From positions 96,374 to 160,373 of the forward strand of contig JAJPHZ010000020.1 of assembly GCA_021325025.1 (NCBI GenBank): DNA of 64,000 bases, written 5' to 3'. This DNA comes from Pseudomonadota bacterium (GTDB lineage Bacteria > Desulfobacterota > Binatia > Binatales > Binataceae). Below, piece after piece: positions 9,810-19,537 of this stretch (its first letter is position 1; every line of letters starts with the position of its first letter). The position numbers and the translations under genes were made by a program. The notes under the pieces are model-generated. The model made no database searches. It had not been told where the DNA came from and was given only the letters and a program-made list of their open reading frames with translations.

Positions 9810-12323
9810 TTATCCGCCCAGTGGGCCCTGCGGCGCGCCGTAGGGATTGCTGAGCATCACGTTGCCGCCGAAGGGGTTGCGGCCGATGGAGCCCAGCCCG
9901 CCCAGGGTCAGTTGAACGAAAATCTGCACCTCGCTGGGATTGACCGAATCGTTGACACCGATGTCGAAGATCCAACAGTCGCACTTGGACTTCAGGCGCA
10001 AACCGTATTCGCTGTACAGCAGCTTGCCGTCGGCAATATCGTAGGCGGGCTCATAGTACAGACCCAATCGATCGAAGAACTCGTAATAGGCCCGGCCGCT
10101 GATTTGCTGCACCGCGTTGCGCCCGCCCACGAAGGCGTAGTTGAGCTGCAAATAGGGTCCCCCGGTGTAGGCGCGCCCCAGGCGCTGCTGATGCTCGGGC
10201 GCGGGCTGGTACCAGGGCGGGCGCAGCGCCAGAAACACAGTCTCGCCGGCGAACTGACGGGTATTGGGATTGAAATCGGTGAAACTGCCCAGCGAAGCGT
10301 AGGTGGTGGGAAACACTGTCACGTTGGCGGAGACGTCTGAAAACCGGGCCCCGGCGGGCGTAAGCGCATGCGAGGTATCGTACTCGTGCAACAGGCTGAA
10401 CTCCGCCAGCTCCATCACCTGTCCGCCGCCGGACTGAAAGCTGGCCGCGCTCTGGGTACCGCCTGACGGTCCGGCGGAATCGGCATTGGATTCCTCCTGC
10501 CCGCCAAACTTCCCGTACAGCCGCGACACCACACCCCAGGTGAACAGGCTGCGCGGTTCAACCCGATCGGTTTCGTCGAAAAGGGGCAACTGCGCCTGAT
10601 CGACCACCGGGACGTAGTCGTAGGAAACCAGCGGCTCGATCGTATGCTTGAGCTTTTCCAGCGTGCGCCAGTGCAGGTCATAGACCTTCTGAAGGCGGCT
10701 GCCGATCGTGAACCCCCCGTCAATCAGCTCCCGATGGAGCAACCCGCCGGGCGCCAGCGAGGGATTTTCTCCCAGTTGGTTGTTGAAGTTGAGCACTTGC
10801 CCAATCGCCGGATCGAAACTGCCCTGCGGGAAGATAACCAGGTTGTGGCCCGACACGTCATAGGCGGTCTCCTCCACCCCGAGCCGGCCCCAGCCGTAGA
10901 GATAATCCTTGAGATGCCAGGGCACCGTGAGCTGCGGATGGAGGTCGAAGCGCAATCCTCCGATCCCGTTTTCGCGCATGTAATTGACCGCCTGGAAGTC
11001 GTAGTCCACGAACGCCGCACCGAAGCCCAGGTCCTGACGCCCGCTCCACAACAACTCCGGCATTTTCTGCAGCGCAAACTCCTGTGCCTGGATGTAGTCC
11101 TGGATCCACATGCCGTCGAGCATCAAATAGGAGTTTTCAAAGCTCTGGATCAGCCCGAAGTCGGAGTTGCCCGTGCGCAGCAGGCCGAAATTGTAGTTGG
11201 AGCCGTAGCCGCGTGACAGAGTGTAGACATCCATATCACGCAGGTAGAGGCTGTCGCTGGTCATGATACCGTCGGCGTAGGCCACCAGGTCGGGCGTGAT
11301 GTGCTGACGCAGCAGCCCGATCAGCCCGTAGCGGTTGATGGGCACGGTCGGGTCCGCGATCTGGTTGTCGACCACGTCGGTGTTGGCATTGCTGCGGATG
11401 CTTTCGTTGAAAAACCCGCCCGTGACCCGCAGGTAATCGTCGCTTCCGTTCTGCAGCCGGTACTCCGCCATCCCGCCCACCCGCGCCAGCGTCTCGACGT
11501 CGAACGCCACGGTGGCGTCCATGCTGCGGTTGATGTCGATATAGTAGGGCTGGAAGTACTGGAATCCGCGCAGCCGCGATTGGCCGATGAGCGGGCTTAG
11601 AAATCCGCTCTGGCGTTCGGTGTCGGCGGGGAACACTGCGTAGGGAATATCGATGACGGTATGGCCCAGGACCTGGAACTTGGCGTCCTTGACAATGCCC
11701 CGTCCGCCCAAAGTGGCATCGATCTCACGCCCCGCGATACTCCATGAAGGCGTGCCCGACTCGCATCCGCAGGTCGTAAAGTAGCCGTCGCGGACCCGGT
11801 AGTGTTGGCCCAGGAACTTGGTAATCTCGCGCCCGGCCAGGTAGTAGTCGCTCTGCTTGACCGCGATGCGCGCGTCGTGCATCTGGCCGGTTTCGTCTTC
11901 GACGTTGACTTCGGCGCTGGAGGCGGTCAGGTCGACCTCGGGATCGGACAAACGGACGTTGCCATGGGCGGCCAGGGTCTGCCGGCGCCGATTGAACTGC
12001 ATCTCGTCGGCCTGCAGCACCGTGGGTCCTTGCGCCAGGCGCGCATCGCCGCGCGCGATGAAGGTGTCGGTGCGGGCGTCGTAAACGAATTCGTTGCCGC
12101 TCAGATCGACCTTGCCGGTGTGCGTGGTGCGCAGGCCGCCCAGCGATTGAAGGTCCTGGGCCAAGGCGTTGGATGCGGCAATCAGCGCCAACCCCAGTGC
12201 ACACAGCAGCGGTGATCTAAATCGCTTCAGGGAACAACCTTGTGCGGCCCTGCGCCGCCAGGAAATAGGGATAGATTTCGCCCACCAGGTACACCGAGCC
12301 GGTAACCAGCACAAAGTCCTCAT
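9810..12323 (-). CDS. lptD: LPS-assembly protein LptD (outer-membrane LPS transporter)
   Basis: LptD forms the outer-membrane barrel that, with LptE, inserts LPS into the outer leaflet. A signal-peptide-like stretch, KRFRSPLLCALGLALIAASN ending ALAQ, lies near residues 33-56. It is followed by an OstA/LptA-like domain (VYDARTDTFIARGDARL, LQADEMQFN) and the long LptD barrel. The Cys pairs TTCGCESG and KCDCW could form the structural disulfides. The start is unclear: the reading frame opens at ATG 12323 inside folC, 31 codons before the hydrophobic leader, and no closer ATG, GTG or TTG exists. A CTG at 12230 or a long leader are the options. It overlaps folC in another frame, suggesting coupled translation. 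Confidence 0.9.
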   Translation of the reverse strand: MRTLCWLPARCTWWAKSIPISWRRRAAQGCSLKRFRSPLLCALGLALIAASNALAQDLQSLGGLRTTHTGKVDLSGNEFVYDARTDTFIARGDARLAQGPTVLQADEMQFNRRRQTLAAHGNVRLSDPEVDLTASSAEVNVEDETGQMHDARIAVKQSDYYLAGREITKFLGQHYRVRDGYFTTCGCESGTPSWSIAGREIDATLGGRGIVKDAKFQVLGHTVIDIPYAVFPADTERQSGFLSPLIGQSRLRGFQYFQPYYIDINRSMDATVAFDVETLARVGGMAEYRLQNGSDDYLRVTGGFFNESIRSNANTDVVDNQIADPTVPINRYGLIGLLRQHITPDLVAYADGIMTSDSLYLRDMDVYTLSRGYGSNYNFGLLRTGNSDFGLIQSFENSYLMLDGMWIQDYIQAQEFALQKMPELLWSGRQDLGFGAAFVDYDFQAVNYMRENGIGGLRFDLHPQLTVPWHLKDYLYGWGRLGVEETAYDVSGHNLVIFPQGSFDPAIGQVLNFNNQLGENPSLAPGGLLHRELIDGGFTIGSRLQKVYDLHWRTLEKLKHTIEPLVSYDYVPVVDQAQLPLFDETDRVEPRSLFTWGVVSRLYGKFGGQEESNADSAGPSGGTQSAASFQSGGGQVMELAEFSLLHEYDTSHALTPAGARFSDVSANVTVFPTTYASLGSFTDFNPNTRQFAGETVFLALRPPWYQPAPEHQQRLGRAYTGGPYLQLNYAFVGGRNAVQQISGRAYYEFFDRLGLYYEPAYDIADGKLLYSEYGLRLKSKCDCWIFDIGVNDSVNPSEVQIFVQLTLGGLGSIGRNPFGGNVMLSNPYGAPQGPLGG

Positions 12324-13524
12324 CGCGCGCCTCCGCCATTACCTGCTCGATTGCCGCCAGCGGCTCACGAATCACCCGGGTTGGCGCATAGGGCGAGAAA
12401 TGCTCGACCAGGAGCTCGGGCTCCAGTGGCCGCTTGGGTTTGACCCGCGTCAGCGTCACGTCACGTACCCTGGGGCCCAGCATCTGCGCCATCCGCGGCC
12501 AGTTCTTGTCCGACAGGCAGCCGAACAGCAGCCGCGGGCGAGCCTGGGGGCCCAACTCGATCGCGATTGTTTCCAGCAGCGCCTCGACGCTCAGTTCGTT
12601 GTGCGCGCAGTCCAGCACCACCAGCGGGCGGCGGTGCACGATATCGAAGCGGCCCGGCCAATCCAGCTCGTGCAGCCCGCGGCGGATGGCGTCCTCCTCA
12701 ATTCCCCATCCCATACCGCGCAGCGTCTCGAGCGCGGCCAGCGCGATTGCGGCGTTTTCATGCTGGAACCGGCCCGCCACCCCAAGTTCTACCGCCTCCA
12801 TATTGAACCCCAGACCGGTATAGTCAAGCCGATGGGCCGGCGATCGTGAAGAGTAGGTGAAATCGCGGTCGAGCAGCATCGCGGCGCTGCAGCGCTGGGC
12901 CGCGATATCGGTCAGCGTGGCGCGGGCTTCCTCCTCGCGTGCGCCTATCACCACCGGCACCCCGGGCTTGATGATGCCGCCCTTTTCGGCGGCGATCGAG
13001 CGCAGCGTGTAGCCCAGGTATTCCATGTGGTCGAAGCCGATGGGGGTGATCACGCTCAGCAGCGGGCGCACCACGTTGGTCGAGTCCAGCCGTCCCCCCA
13101 ATCCCGTCTCCACCACCGCGATATCGACTTTTGCCTCGGCAAAGTACAGAAACATCAAGGCCACGGTGAATTCGAAGAAGGTCAGCCCCAGCCCGGCGCG
13201 TTCGTAAATCGCGCGCAAGCGCTCGATATACTCCAGCATCTGTGCGGCCGGCATTTCGGCCCCGTTAATCCGGGTGCGTTCGGTCAAATGGACCAGGTGG
13301 GGCTTGGTGTACAGTCCGGTGCGGTAACCGGCGGCGCGCAGACAGCTATCGAGCATCGCCGCCACCGAGCCCTTGCCCTTGGTGCCGGCGATATGTACGA
13401 CCTTAAGGCGCAGATGCGGATTGCCAATGCGCTCCAGCGCCTGCTCCATCCGCTCCAGCTTGTAGATCTCGCCGCGCGCTTCAAGCGAATACAGCCATTC
13501 CAGAGTCTGCGCCAGCCGCTCCAT
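12217..13524 (-). CDS. folC: Bifunctional folylpolyglutamate/dihydrofolate synthase
   Basis: Mur-ligase-type ATPase that adds glutamate to dihydropteroate and folates. From ATG 13524 the protein has 435 residues. The ATP loop is GTKGKGS at 47-53, followed by KPHLVHLTERTRING (substrate loop), the metal-site region VETGLGGRLDSTN and DCAHNELS in the C-terminal domain. Upstream in frame there is a TTG at 13608 that would add 28 residues not typical of the family; I prefer 13524, where MERLAQTLEWLYSLE matches FolC N-termini. It lies between accD and lptD, and its 3' end overlaps the lptD frame. The accD-folC neighbourhood is common in proteobacteria. Confidence 0.93.
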   Translation of the reverse strand: MERLAQTLEWLYSLEARGEIYKLERMEQALERIGNPHLRLKVVHIAGTKGKGSVAAMLDSCLRAAGYRTGLYTKPHLVHLTERTRINGAEMPAAQMLEYIERLRAIYERAGLGLTFFEFTVALMFLYFAEAKVDIAVVETGLGGRLDSTNVVRPLLSVITPIGFDHMEYLGYTLRSIAAEKGGIIKPGVPVVIGAREEEARATLTDIAAQRCSAAMLLDRDFTYSSRSPAHRLDYTGLGFNMEAVELGVAGRFQHENAAIALAALETLRGMGWGIEEDAIRRGLHELDWPGRFDIVHRRPLVVLDCAHNELSVEALLETIAIELGPQARPRLLFGCLSDKNWPRMAQMLGPRVRDVTLTRVKPKRPLEPELLVEHFSPYAPTRVIREPLAAIEQVMAEARDEDFVLVTGSVYLVGEIYPYFLAAQGRTRLFPEAI

Positions 13525-13638
13525 AAGGGCGTTATTGTAGCGGTGCCCAAGGCCGCGTCCAAGCAAAAAATCGGCGCTCCGTGCACAGCAATTGCCCACC
13601 CAATCCAAATCCTAGCGCGGCGTTTGGCCGCATCCGGG

Positions 13639-14466
13639 CTAACGCCGGGGACGCAGGATGCCGAGCAGATTGGTCAGAGTCTGGCGCATCTGATGGCGCG
13701 GGACGATTGCGTCGAGCATGCCGTGGGCGAGCAGGAATTCGGCTTTCTGGAAATCATCGGGCAGGCGCTGGTTGATGGTCTGTTCGATCACGCGCCGGCC
13801 GGCGAAGCCGATGACCGCGCCCGGCTCGGCCAGATTCAGATCGCCCAGCATCGCGAAGGACGCCGCCACACCGCCGGTGGTCGGATCGCAGCAGATCGAG
13901 ATGTAGGGGACGCGCGCGTCGCGCAGGCGCGCAATGGCCGCCGACACCTTGGCCATCTGCATCAGCGACAGCGCCCCTTCCTGCATTCGCGCCCCACCCG
14001 AGGCGCAGAACACCACCGCCGGCAGGCGGCGCGTGCGCGCGGTCGCGAACAGCCGGGCCAGTTTCTCGCCGACCACCAAACCCATGCTGCCGCCCATGAA
14101 GTTGAAGTCCATCACACCCAGTGCGGCCGCGCGCCCGCCGATCCGGCCGGTGCCGATCACGAGCGCGTCGGCGCGCCCGCTGGCGCTGCGCGCCTGGGCC
14201 AGCCGCTCGGGGTAGGACTTGGAGTCGCGGAATTCAAGCGGGTCGCCGCCCGTCAACCCGGCGCTCATCTCGCGCCACGACCCGCGGTCCACGGTAATCG
14301 CCAGGCGCTGCTCGACGGTGAGACGGAAATGATGGCCGCACTTGAGGCAGACGTTAAGATTGCGCTCGACCTCCTTGCGATAGGCGATGTCGCGGCAGCG
14401 CGGACACTTGACCCACAAATCCTCGGGCGGCAGCGCCTGCGGCGTTTCTACACGTGGTGTGGGCAT
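13639..14466 (-). CDS. accD: Acetyl-CoA carboxylase carboxyltransferase subunit beta
   Basis: This 275-residue protein carries the four-Cys zinc ribbon C21-x2-C24-x15-C40-x2-C43, followed by the crotonase-like carboxyltransferase fold. Family stretches include DFNFMGGSMG, FCASGGARMQEG and DPTTGGVAASFAMLGD. With AccA, it transfers the carboxyl group from biotin to acetyl-CoA for malonyl-CoA in fatty acid synthesis. The ATG at 14466 has a GGGAG site. It starts 9 bases after the trpA stop, so it is probably transcribed with the trp genes. This trpA-accD-folC order is widespread, whereas linkage to lptD and gmd is less usual. Confidence 0.96.
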   Translation of the reverse strand: MPTPRVETPQALPPEDLWVKCPRCRDIAYRKEVERNLNVCLKCGHHFRLTVEQRLAITVDRGSWREMSAGLTGGDPLEFRDSKSYPERLAQARSASGRADALVIGTGRIGGRAAALGVMDFNFMGGSMGLVVGEKLARLFATARTRRLPAVVFCASGGARMQEGALSLMQMAKVSAAIARLRDARVPYISICCDPTTGGVAASFAMLGDLNLAEPGAVIGFAGRRVIEQTINQRLPDDFQKAEFLLAHGMLDAIVPRHQMRQTLTNLLGILRPRR

Positions 14467-14475
14467 GGCGTCTCC

Positions 14476-15330
14476 CTAACCTTTTCCCTGGTCTGGAAGA
14501 GGGGATAAAAGGTGGGCGGGTCGGGCGGCGCGCATCGCCTCCTTCATGGCGCCGACCAGGCCGCCGACCGCGCTCAGCAGTTGATCGCTCTTGCCGTGGG
14601 CTTCGATCAGCAGCGACAGCGCGCTGCCGACCACGACGGCGTCGGCGTAGGCGGCGACCTGCCGGGCCTGCGCCGGCGTGGAAATTCCAAAGCCGACGCC
14701 GATCGGCAGATCGGTTACCGACGACAGCTCGCGCACATGCGATTCGACGTCAGCGCCCACCTGCTCGCGTGCTCCGGTCACGCCCGTGACCGACACGTAG
14801 TAGAGAAAACCGCTGGCGGAGCGCGCGATGGTGCGGCTGCGTTCCAGCGGGGTGGTGGGGGCGAGCAGGTAGATCAGGTCCACGCCCGCGGCGCGCGCGG
14901 GTTTGGCCAGTTCCCGGCTTTCCTCGGGCGGCATATCCACGACCAAAAGCCCGTCCACGCCGGCCTGCGCGGCATCCGTGCACAGCCGCTCGCATCCGTA
15001 GCGGTAAAACGGATTGAAGTATCCGAACAGGATTATTGGGATTTGGGTCTGTTTGCGCAACTCGCCGACCAGCCCCAGGATCGCGGACAGCGACGCGCCC
15101 GCGGCCAGGCCGCGCGCCAGCGCGCGTTGATTGGCCGGCCCGTCCGCCATCGGATCGGAAAACGGTACTCCCAGTTCGATGAGGTCGGCGCCGCGCGCCT
15201 CCATCTCGGTTACCAGCATCCCGGTGTGCCGCAAGTCGGGGTCGCCGGCCACGATAAACGGGATCAGCGCGGCCTCGTTGCGGGCCCGCAGTTGTGCGAA
15301 CTTGCGCGCAATTCTTGCCTCCTTCGCCAT
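14476..15330 (-). CDS. trpA: Tryptophan synthase alpha chain
   Basis: A 284-residue TIM-barrel protein that cleaves indole-3-glycerol phosphate to indole, which is channelled to TrpB. The catalytic Glu52 lies in LIELGVPFSDP and Asp63 in MADGP, both as in the family. The phosphate-binding part VGFGIST and the flexible-loop region are present, and the length is close to the usual 265-280. The ATG at 15330 follows GGGAGG. It lies between trpB (15 bases upstream) and accD within the trp operon. Confidence 0.96.
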   Translation of the reverse strand: MAKEARIARKFAQLRARNEAALIPFIVAGDPDLRHTGMLVTEMEARGADLIELGVPFSDPMADGPANQRALARGLAAGASLSAILGLVGELRKQTQIPIILFGYFNPFYRYGCERLCTDAAQAGVDGLLVVDMPPEESRELAKPARAAGVDLIYLLAPTTPLERSRTIARSASGFLYYVSVTGVTGAREQVGADVESHVRELSSVTDLPIGVGFGISTPAQARQVAAYADAVVVGSALSLLIEAHGKSDQLLSAVGGLVGAMKEAMRAARPAHLLSPLPDQGKG

Positions 15331-15345
15331 CGCGCCGCCTCCCCG

Positions 15346-16539
15346 TCACAGAGTGACGCCGAGCGCTTTGGCGACGCTTTGCATGTCCTTGTCGCCGCGG
15401 CCGGAAAGATTGACGATCATGATCGCGTCGCGTGCCATCGCCGGCGCTATCCGCACCGCATGCGCCACCGCGTGCGCGCTTTCCAGCGCCGGAATGATCC
15501 CCTCGGTCTCCGACAGCAGTTTGAGCGCCTCCAGAGCGTCCTCGTCCGTGGCGGTGACATAGCTGGCGCGCCCGCTGTCCTTCAACCATGCGTGCTCGGG
15601 GCCGACGCCCGGGTAATCCAGCCCGGCCGCGATCGAATGAGTCTCGCGAATCTGGCCCATCTCGTCCTGCAGCAGATAGGTGCGATTGCCGTGCAGGACG
15701 CCGACGCTGCCCGCGGTCAGCGTCGCCGCGTGCGAGGGGCCGTTGAGCCCCAGACCCGCCGCTTCAACCCCAACCAGCTTCACCTTGCTTTCCCTGATAA
15801 ACGGGTAGAACAGGCCGATGGCGTTGGAACCGCCGTTGACGCAGGCGACCAGCACATCGGGCAGACGCCCCTCGTGCTGGAGGATCTGGCGGCGCGCTTC
15901 ACGGCCGATCACGGCCTGAAAATCGCGCACGATCATGGGATAGGGATGAGGCCCGGCGGCGGTGCCGATCAGGTAGTAGGTGGTCCTGACGTTGGTGATC
16001 CAGTCGCGCAGCGCCTCGTTGAGCGCGTCCTTGAGGCTGCGGCTGCCGGCGTCCACCGGATGCACCCGGGCGCCGAGCAGCTTCATGCGGAAGACGTTGA
16101 GCGACTGGCGCTCGACGTCCAGCGCGCCCATGAAGACCTCGCATTCGCGCTGGAAGCGCGCCGCCATCGTCGCGGTCGCCACGCCATGCTGCCCGGCGCC
16201 GGTCTCCGCCGTGATGCGGCTTTTGTTCATGCGCACGGCCAGCAGCGCCTGGCCCAGCGTGTTGTTAACCTTGTGCGCGCCGGTATGGCAGAGGTCCTCG
16301 CGCTTTAAGTAGATTTTTGCGCCTCCCAGGCGGGCGGTGAGGTTGGCCGCGAAGTAAAGCGGCGTCGGGCGTCCGACGTACTCGCGCGCGTAGCGCTCGA
16401 GGTCGGCGCGGAATTTGGGGTCGCGCCGCGCCTGTTTGTAGGCCTGTTCCAGCTCCAGCAGCGCGGGCATCAGCGTCTCGGCCACCCATCGGCCGCCGTA
16501 TTCGCCGAAATGGCCGTGCTTATCCGGCAGATTTTGCAT
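15346..16539 (-). CDS. trpB: Tryptophan synthase beta chain
   Basis: A PLP enzyme that joins indole to serine to form tryptophan. The 397-residue length is normal. Lys90 in HTGAHKVNN is the PLP lysine, and GGSNAIG contains the phosphate-binding loop of the cofactor. The N-terminal [19 protein letters not shown] is diagnostic for TrpB1. The ATG at 16539 follows a GAGGAG site and overlaps the 3' end of trpF by 20 bases, consistent with coupled translation. Confidence 0.97.
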   Translation of the reverse strand: MQNLPDKHGHFGEYGGRWVAETLMPALLELEQAYKQARRDPKFRADLERYAREYVGRPTPLYFAANLTARLGGAKIYLKREDLCHTGAHKVNNTLGQALLAVRMNKSRITAETGAGQHGVATATMAARFQRECEVFMGALDVERQSLNVFRMKLLGARVHPVDAGSRSLKDALNEALRDWITNVRTTYYLIGTAAGPHPYPMIVRDFQAVIGREARRQILQHEGRLPDVLVACVNGGSNAIGLFYPFIRESKVKLVGVEAAGLGLNGPSHAATLTAGSVGVLHGNRTYLLQDEMGQIRETHSIAAGLDYPGVGPEHAWLKDSGRASYVTATDEDALEALKLLSETEGIIPALESAHAVAHAVRIAPAMARDAIMIVNLSGRGDKDMQSVAKALGVTL

Positions 16540-17134
16540 GCTTGATGAAACTCCTCAGTTTGCCGTGATCTTTTATTCCGGGCGCGGCCTCCACGCCGCT
16601 GGCGACATCGACGCCATAGGGTCCAAGCGCCGCCACCGCGCCGACCGTATCGGGCGTCAGCCCGCCCGCCACCAAACAGCGGCGCAGGTCGAGCTTGCGC
16701 AGATGCTCGATCGGAATCGCCCGCCCCGTGCCGCCGTAAAGCCGTGGGTCGTAGCTGTCGATCAGAGTCAGAGCGCTGCTGTGCGCCGCTTCAAACACCG
16801 CAGCGGCGGATTGCTCAGGCCGCAGACTGACGGGACGAATCACCGGCACCGGCCATGCGGTGAGCAATCCCTGGCTTTGCGCGCCGTGAATCTGAAGCAT
16901 ATCAAGCGCCAGCTCGGCCAGCATCCGCGCGACGAATTCGCGCGCCGGCTCGACGAACACGCCCACCACCTTTGCGCGCGCGCCGATCGCGGCGCGAATC
17001 TTCGCTGCTTGAGAGAAGGAGGCATAACGCGGACTGCGATCGTAGAAATTAATCCCGATCATATCGGCGCCGAATTCGCACGCGGCCAGCGCGTCCTCCA
17101 CGCGCGTAACTCCGCAGATTTTGACCTTAATCAA
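16520..17134 (-). CDS. trpF: Phosphoribosylanthranilate isomerase
   Basis: A (beta/alpha)8 isomerase for the third step of tryptophan synthesis. [14 protein letters not shown] at the start contains the catalytic Cys, and [14 protein letters not shown] and the C-terminal GLTPDTVGA and GVDVASGVE phosphate-site motifs follow. About 204 residues, standard length. I prefer the TTG at 17134 because GGAGG lies five bases before it; a GTG at 17149 adds five residues but lacks such a site. It overlaps the end of trpC. Confidence 0.95.
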   Translation of the reverse strand: MIKVKICGVTRVEDALAACEFGADMIGINFYDRSPRYASFSQAAKIRAAIGARAKVVGVFVEPAREFVARMLAELALDMLQIHGAQSQGLLTAWPVPVIRPVSLRPEQSAAAVFEAAHSSALTLIDSYDPRLYGGTGRAIPIEHLRKLDLRRCLVAGGLTPDTVGAVAALGPYGVDVASGVEAAPGIKDHGKLRSFIKHAKSAG

Positions 17135-17936
17135 CGCCTCCTCCCGCACCGCTGCCCGCGAGCGCTGCGGCCAGCGCGCGCAGCTGACGCGCCGGCTCGC
17201 CGCCGCGCAGCAGGCTTTCGCCGATCAGAAAGGCGCGCGCGCCCGCGGCGGACAGGCGGCGGATGTCGGCCGGAGTTTCGATCCCGCTTTCCGACACGAC
17301 CAAAGCATCGCCGCGACAGGCGGCCATCAGCTGTTCGGTTACCGCGATATCGGTCTTGAAGGTGTGCAGGTCGCGGTTATTGATCCCGATTAGCCGCGCG
17401 CCGATTCGCTGCGCGGATTGGAGTTGCGGATAATCGTGCACTTCGACCAGGGTTGCCATTCCGAGTTCGGCGGCAAGCGCCGCCAGTTCCTGCGCCTGGC
17501 GTTCCTCCAGCATCGCAAGGATCAGCAGAATACAATCCGCGCCGGCCGCGCGGGCTTCGTGGACTTGGTAGGGGTCGAAGATGAAATCCTTTCTGAGCAG
17601 CGGCAGATCGACTGTGGCGCGCACCGCGCGCAGGTCCTGCAGCGAGCCTTTGAAATGCGCGTCGGTCAGCACGGAGATCGCGGCGGCGCCGTTGGACGCG
17701 TACGTCGCGGCGATTTGCGCCGGCTCCAAATCCGGCAGGATGTCGCCCTTGCTGGGCGAGGCGCGTTTGATTTCAGCGATAATCGCGGGCCGGCAGCGGT
17801 CGAGCGCGCCGATAAAATCGCGCGGCGGCGCTGCTTTTGCCGCGCACGCCTTGACTTCGTCGGGTCCGATCTCGCGGCGGCGCTGCTCAAGTTCCGCGCG
17901 CTTGTCGGCGAAGATTCGCTCCAGTAGCGACGCCAT
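17127..17936 (-). CDS. trpC: Indole-3-glycerol-phosphate synthase
   Basis: The 269-residue TIM barrel closes the ring of CdRP to indole-3-glycerol phosphate. AEIKRASPSKG near residue 57 carries the catalytic lysine, LRKDFIFDPYQV carries the second one, and LIGINNRDLHTF and SESGI complete the active site. The gene abuts trpD (the stop and the ATG at 17936 are adjacent) and overlaps the start of trpF by 8 bases. It is a separate protein, not fused to TrpF as in E. coli. Confidence 0.97.
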   Translation of the reverse strand: MASLLERIFADKRAELEQRRREIGPDEVKACAAKAAPPRDFIGALDRCRPAIIAEIKRASPSKGDILPDLEPAQIAATYASNGAAAISVLTDAHFKGSLQDLRAVRATVDLPLLRKDFIFDPYQVHEARAAGADCILLILAMLEERQAQELAALAAELGMATLVEVHDYPQLQSAQRIGARLIGINNRDLHTFKTDIAVTEQLMAACRGDALVVSESGIETPADIRRLSAAGARAFLIGESLLRGGEPARQLRALAAALAGSGAGGGVD

Positions 17937-18956
17937 TTAATTCTCCTCGCGGCTGGCCGCGCGCAGCGCCTGCAGCGTCCGGAGCGCGAGGCCCTGGCGC
18001 AGGATGTCGCGCGCCGCCTCGACGCCCTCGGCCAGCGACGCAGCCCGGCCGCCGAGGTAGATCGCCGCGCCGCCGTTGAGCGCCATCACGTCCGACGCGG
18101 CGCCCGGCGCGCCGCCCAGCCCCGCGCACAACATCGCGACCGCCTGGTCCGCGTTCTCGATCATGACGTCGGCGGCGCGTCCCGCCTTGATACCGAAATC
18201 GCCGGGACGAATCATCGCCTCGATTACGGCACCGTCGCGTACCTCGAAGGTACGGGTGGGCGCCCACGCCGATATCTCGTCCATTCCATCTTCGCTGTGC
18301 ACGACCATCGCGTGCTTCGCACCCAGTTCGACCAACGCCTGCGCCATCACCGGCGCCAGCCGCGGCTCGGCAACGCCCACCAGCCGGCGCGCGGGACGCG
18401 CGGCGTTGGCGATCGGACCGAGCAGGTTAAACAGCGTCCTGATTCCCAGCTCCTTTCGAATCGCGGCCACGCGCGCGACCGCCGGATGATAATACGGGGC
18501 GAAGAGAAAACAGATTCCGGCGCGCGCCAGGCAGCGTTTGAGTCCCGCTGCGTCCAGCTCGATACGCACGCCGAACCGCTCCAGCACGTCGGCGGCGCCG
18601 ACCCTGCCGCTGGCCGCGCGATTCCCCGCCTTGGCCACCTTGACGCCGGCGGCGGCGGCAATTAGCGCTGCCGCGGTGGAGATGTTGAAGGTGCCCAGGC
18701 CGTCGCCGCCGGTGCCCGCCGTATCGAGCAATTCCCCGCCATCCAGATCAAGCGGCCGGGCGCGGGCCAGCAACGCGCGCACACCGCCGGCCAGCTCCTG
18801 CGGCTCCTCGCCTTTCATCCGCAGCGCCACCAGCAGACCGGCCACCAAAAAGCCGGGCGCACCGTCGAGGATCTCATCGAACACGGTGCGAATCTGGGGC
18901 TCGTCAAGCGAGCGTCCCGCCGCAACCATCTCCAGCGCCTGGCGCACGGTGGTCAT
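17937..18956 (-). CDS. trpD: Anthranilate phosphoribosyltransferase
   Basis: Transfers phosphoribose from PRPP to anthranilate. The 339-residue protein carries [17 protein letters not shown], the PRPP loop, and [20 protein letters not shown], the anthranilate/metal region. [13 protein letters not shown] is also typical. The ATG at 18956 overlaps the trpG stop as ATGA. It is not fused to the TrpG glutaminase, in contrast with enteric bacteria. Confidence 0.97.
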   Translation of the reverse strand: MTTVRQALEMVAAGRSLDEPQIRTVFDEILDGAPGFLVAGLLVALRMKGEEPQELAGGVRALLARARPLDLDGGELLDTAGTGGDGLGTFNISTAAALIAAAAGVKVAKAGNRAASGRVGAADVLERFGVRIELDAAGLKRCLARAGICFLFAPYYHPAVARVAAIRKELGIRTLFNLLGPIANAARPARRLVGVAEPRLAPVMAQALVELGAKHAMVVHSEDGMDEISAWAPTRTFEVRDGAVIEAMIRPGDFGIKAGRAADVMIENADQAVAMLCAGLGGAPGAASDVMALNGGAAIYLGGRAASLAEGVEAARDILRQGLALRTLQALRAASREEN

Positions 18957-19537
18957 CGATGCGCAGCTCCGGCCAGAAAGTTTTTCAGCAGCTCCTTGCC
19001 ATGCTCGGTCAGAATCGACTCGGGATGGAACTGGACGCCTTCGACGGGCAGACTCTTGTGCCGCAACCCCATGATCTCACCTTCCGCCGTCCATGCCGAC
19101 ACTTCCAGGCATTCGGGCAGCGAGTGCGGCTCGACCAGCAGCGAATGGTAGCGAATCGCCTCGAACGGCGACGGCAGGCCGGAGAAGATGGTGCGCGAAT
19201 CATGCAGGATGGGCGAGGTCTTGCCATGCATCAGACGGCTGGCGCGCACCACGCGTCCGCCGAACGCCTCGCCCAGGCATTGATGGCCCAGGCAGACGCC
19301 CAAAATCGGCACCTCGCCCGCCATCTCGCGGATCAGCGCTACGGAAATGCCGGCCTGACGGGGCGTGCACGGCCCGGGCGAGATCACGATCGCATCGGGC
19401 CGCATCGCGCGCGCGGCGGCGATGTCGATCGCGTCGTTGCGCCTGACGACAACCGTGGCGCCCAACTCGCCGAGGTACTGCACCAGGTTGAAGGTAAAGG
19501 AATCGTAATTGTCAATCATCAGGATGCGATTATTCAT
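18953..19537 (-). CDS. trpG: Anthranilate synthase glutaminase component (TrpG/PabA type)
   Basis: A class I glutamine amidotransferase of 194 residues supplying ammonia to TrpE. The nucleophile is Cys82 in [15 protein letters not shown], and the His/Glu pair is in [34 protein letters not shown] is the usual start of TrpG/PabA. Members of this family may also serve para-aminobenzoate synthase. The ATG at 19537 overlaps the trpE stop as ATGA. Confidence 0.95.
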   Translation of the reverse strand: MNNRILMIDNYDSFTFNLVQYLGELGATVVVRRNDAIDIAAARAMRPDAIVISPGPCTPRQAGISVALIREMAGEVPILGVCLGHQCLGEAFGGRVVRASRLMHGKTSPILHDSRTIFSGLPSPFEAIRYHSLLVEPHSLPECLEVSAWTAEGEIMGLRHKSLPVEGVQFHPESILTEHGKELLKNFLAGAAHR

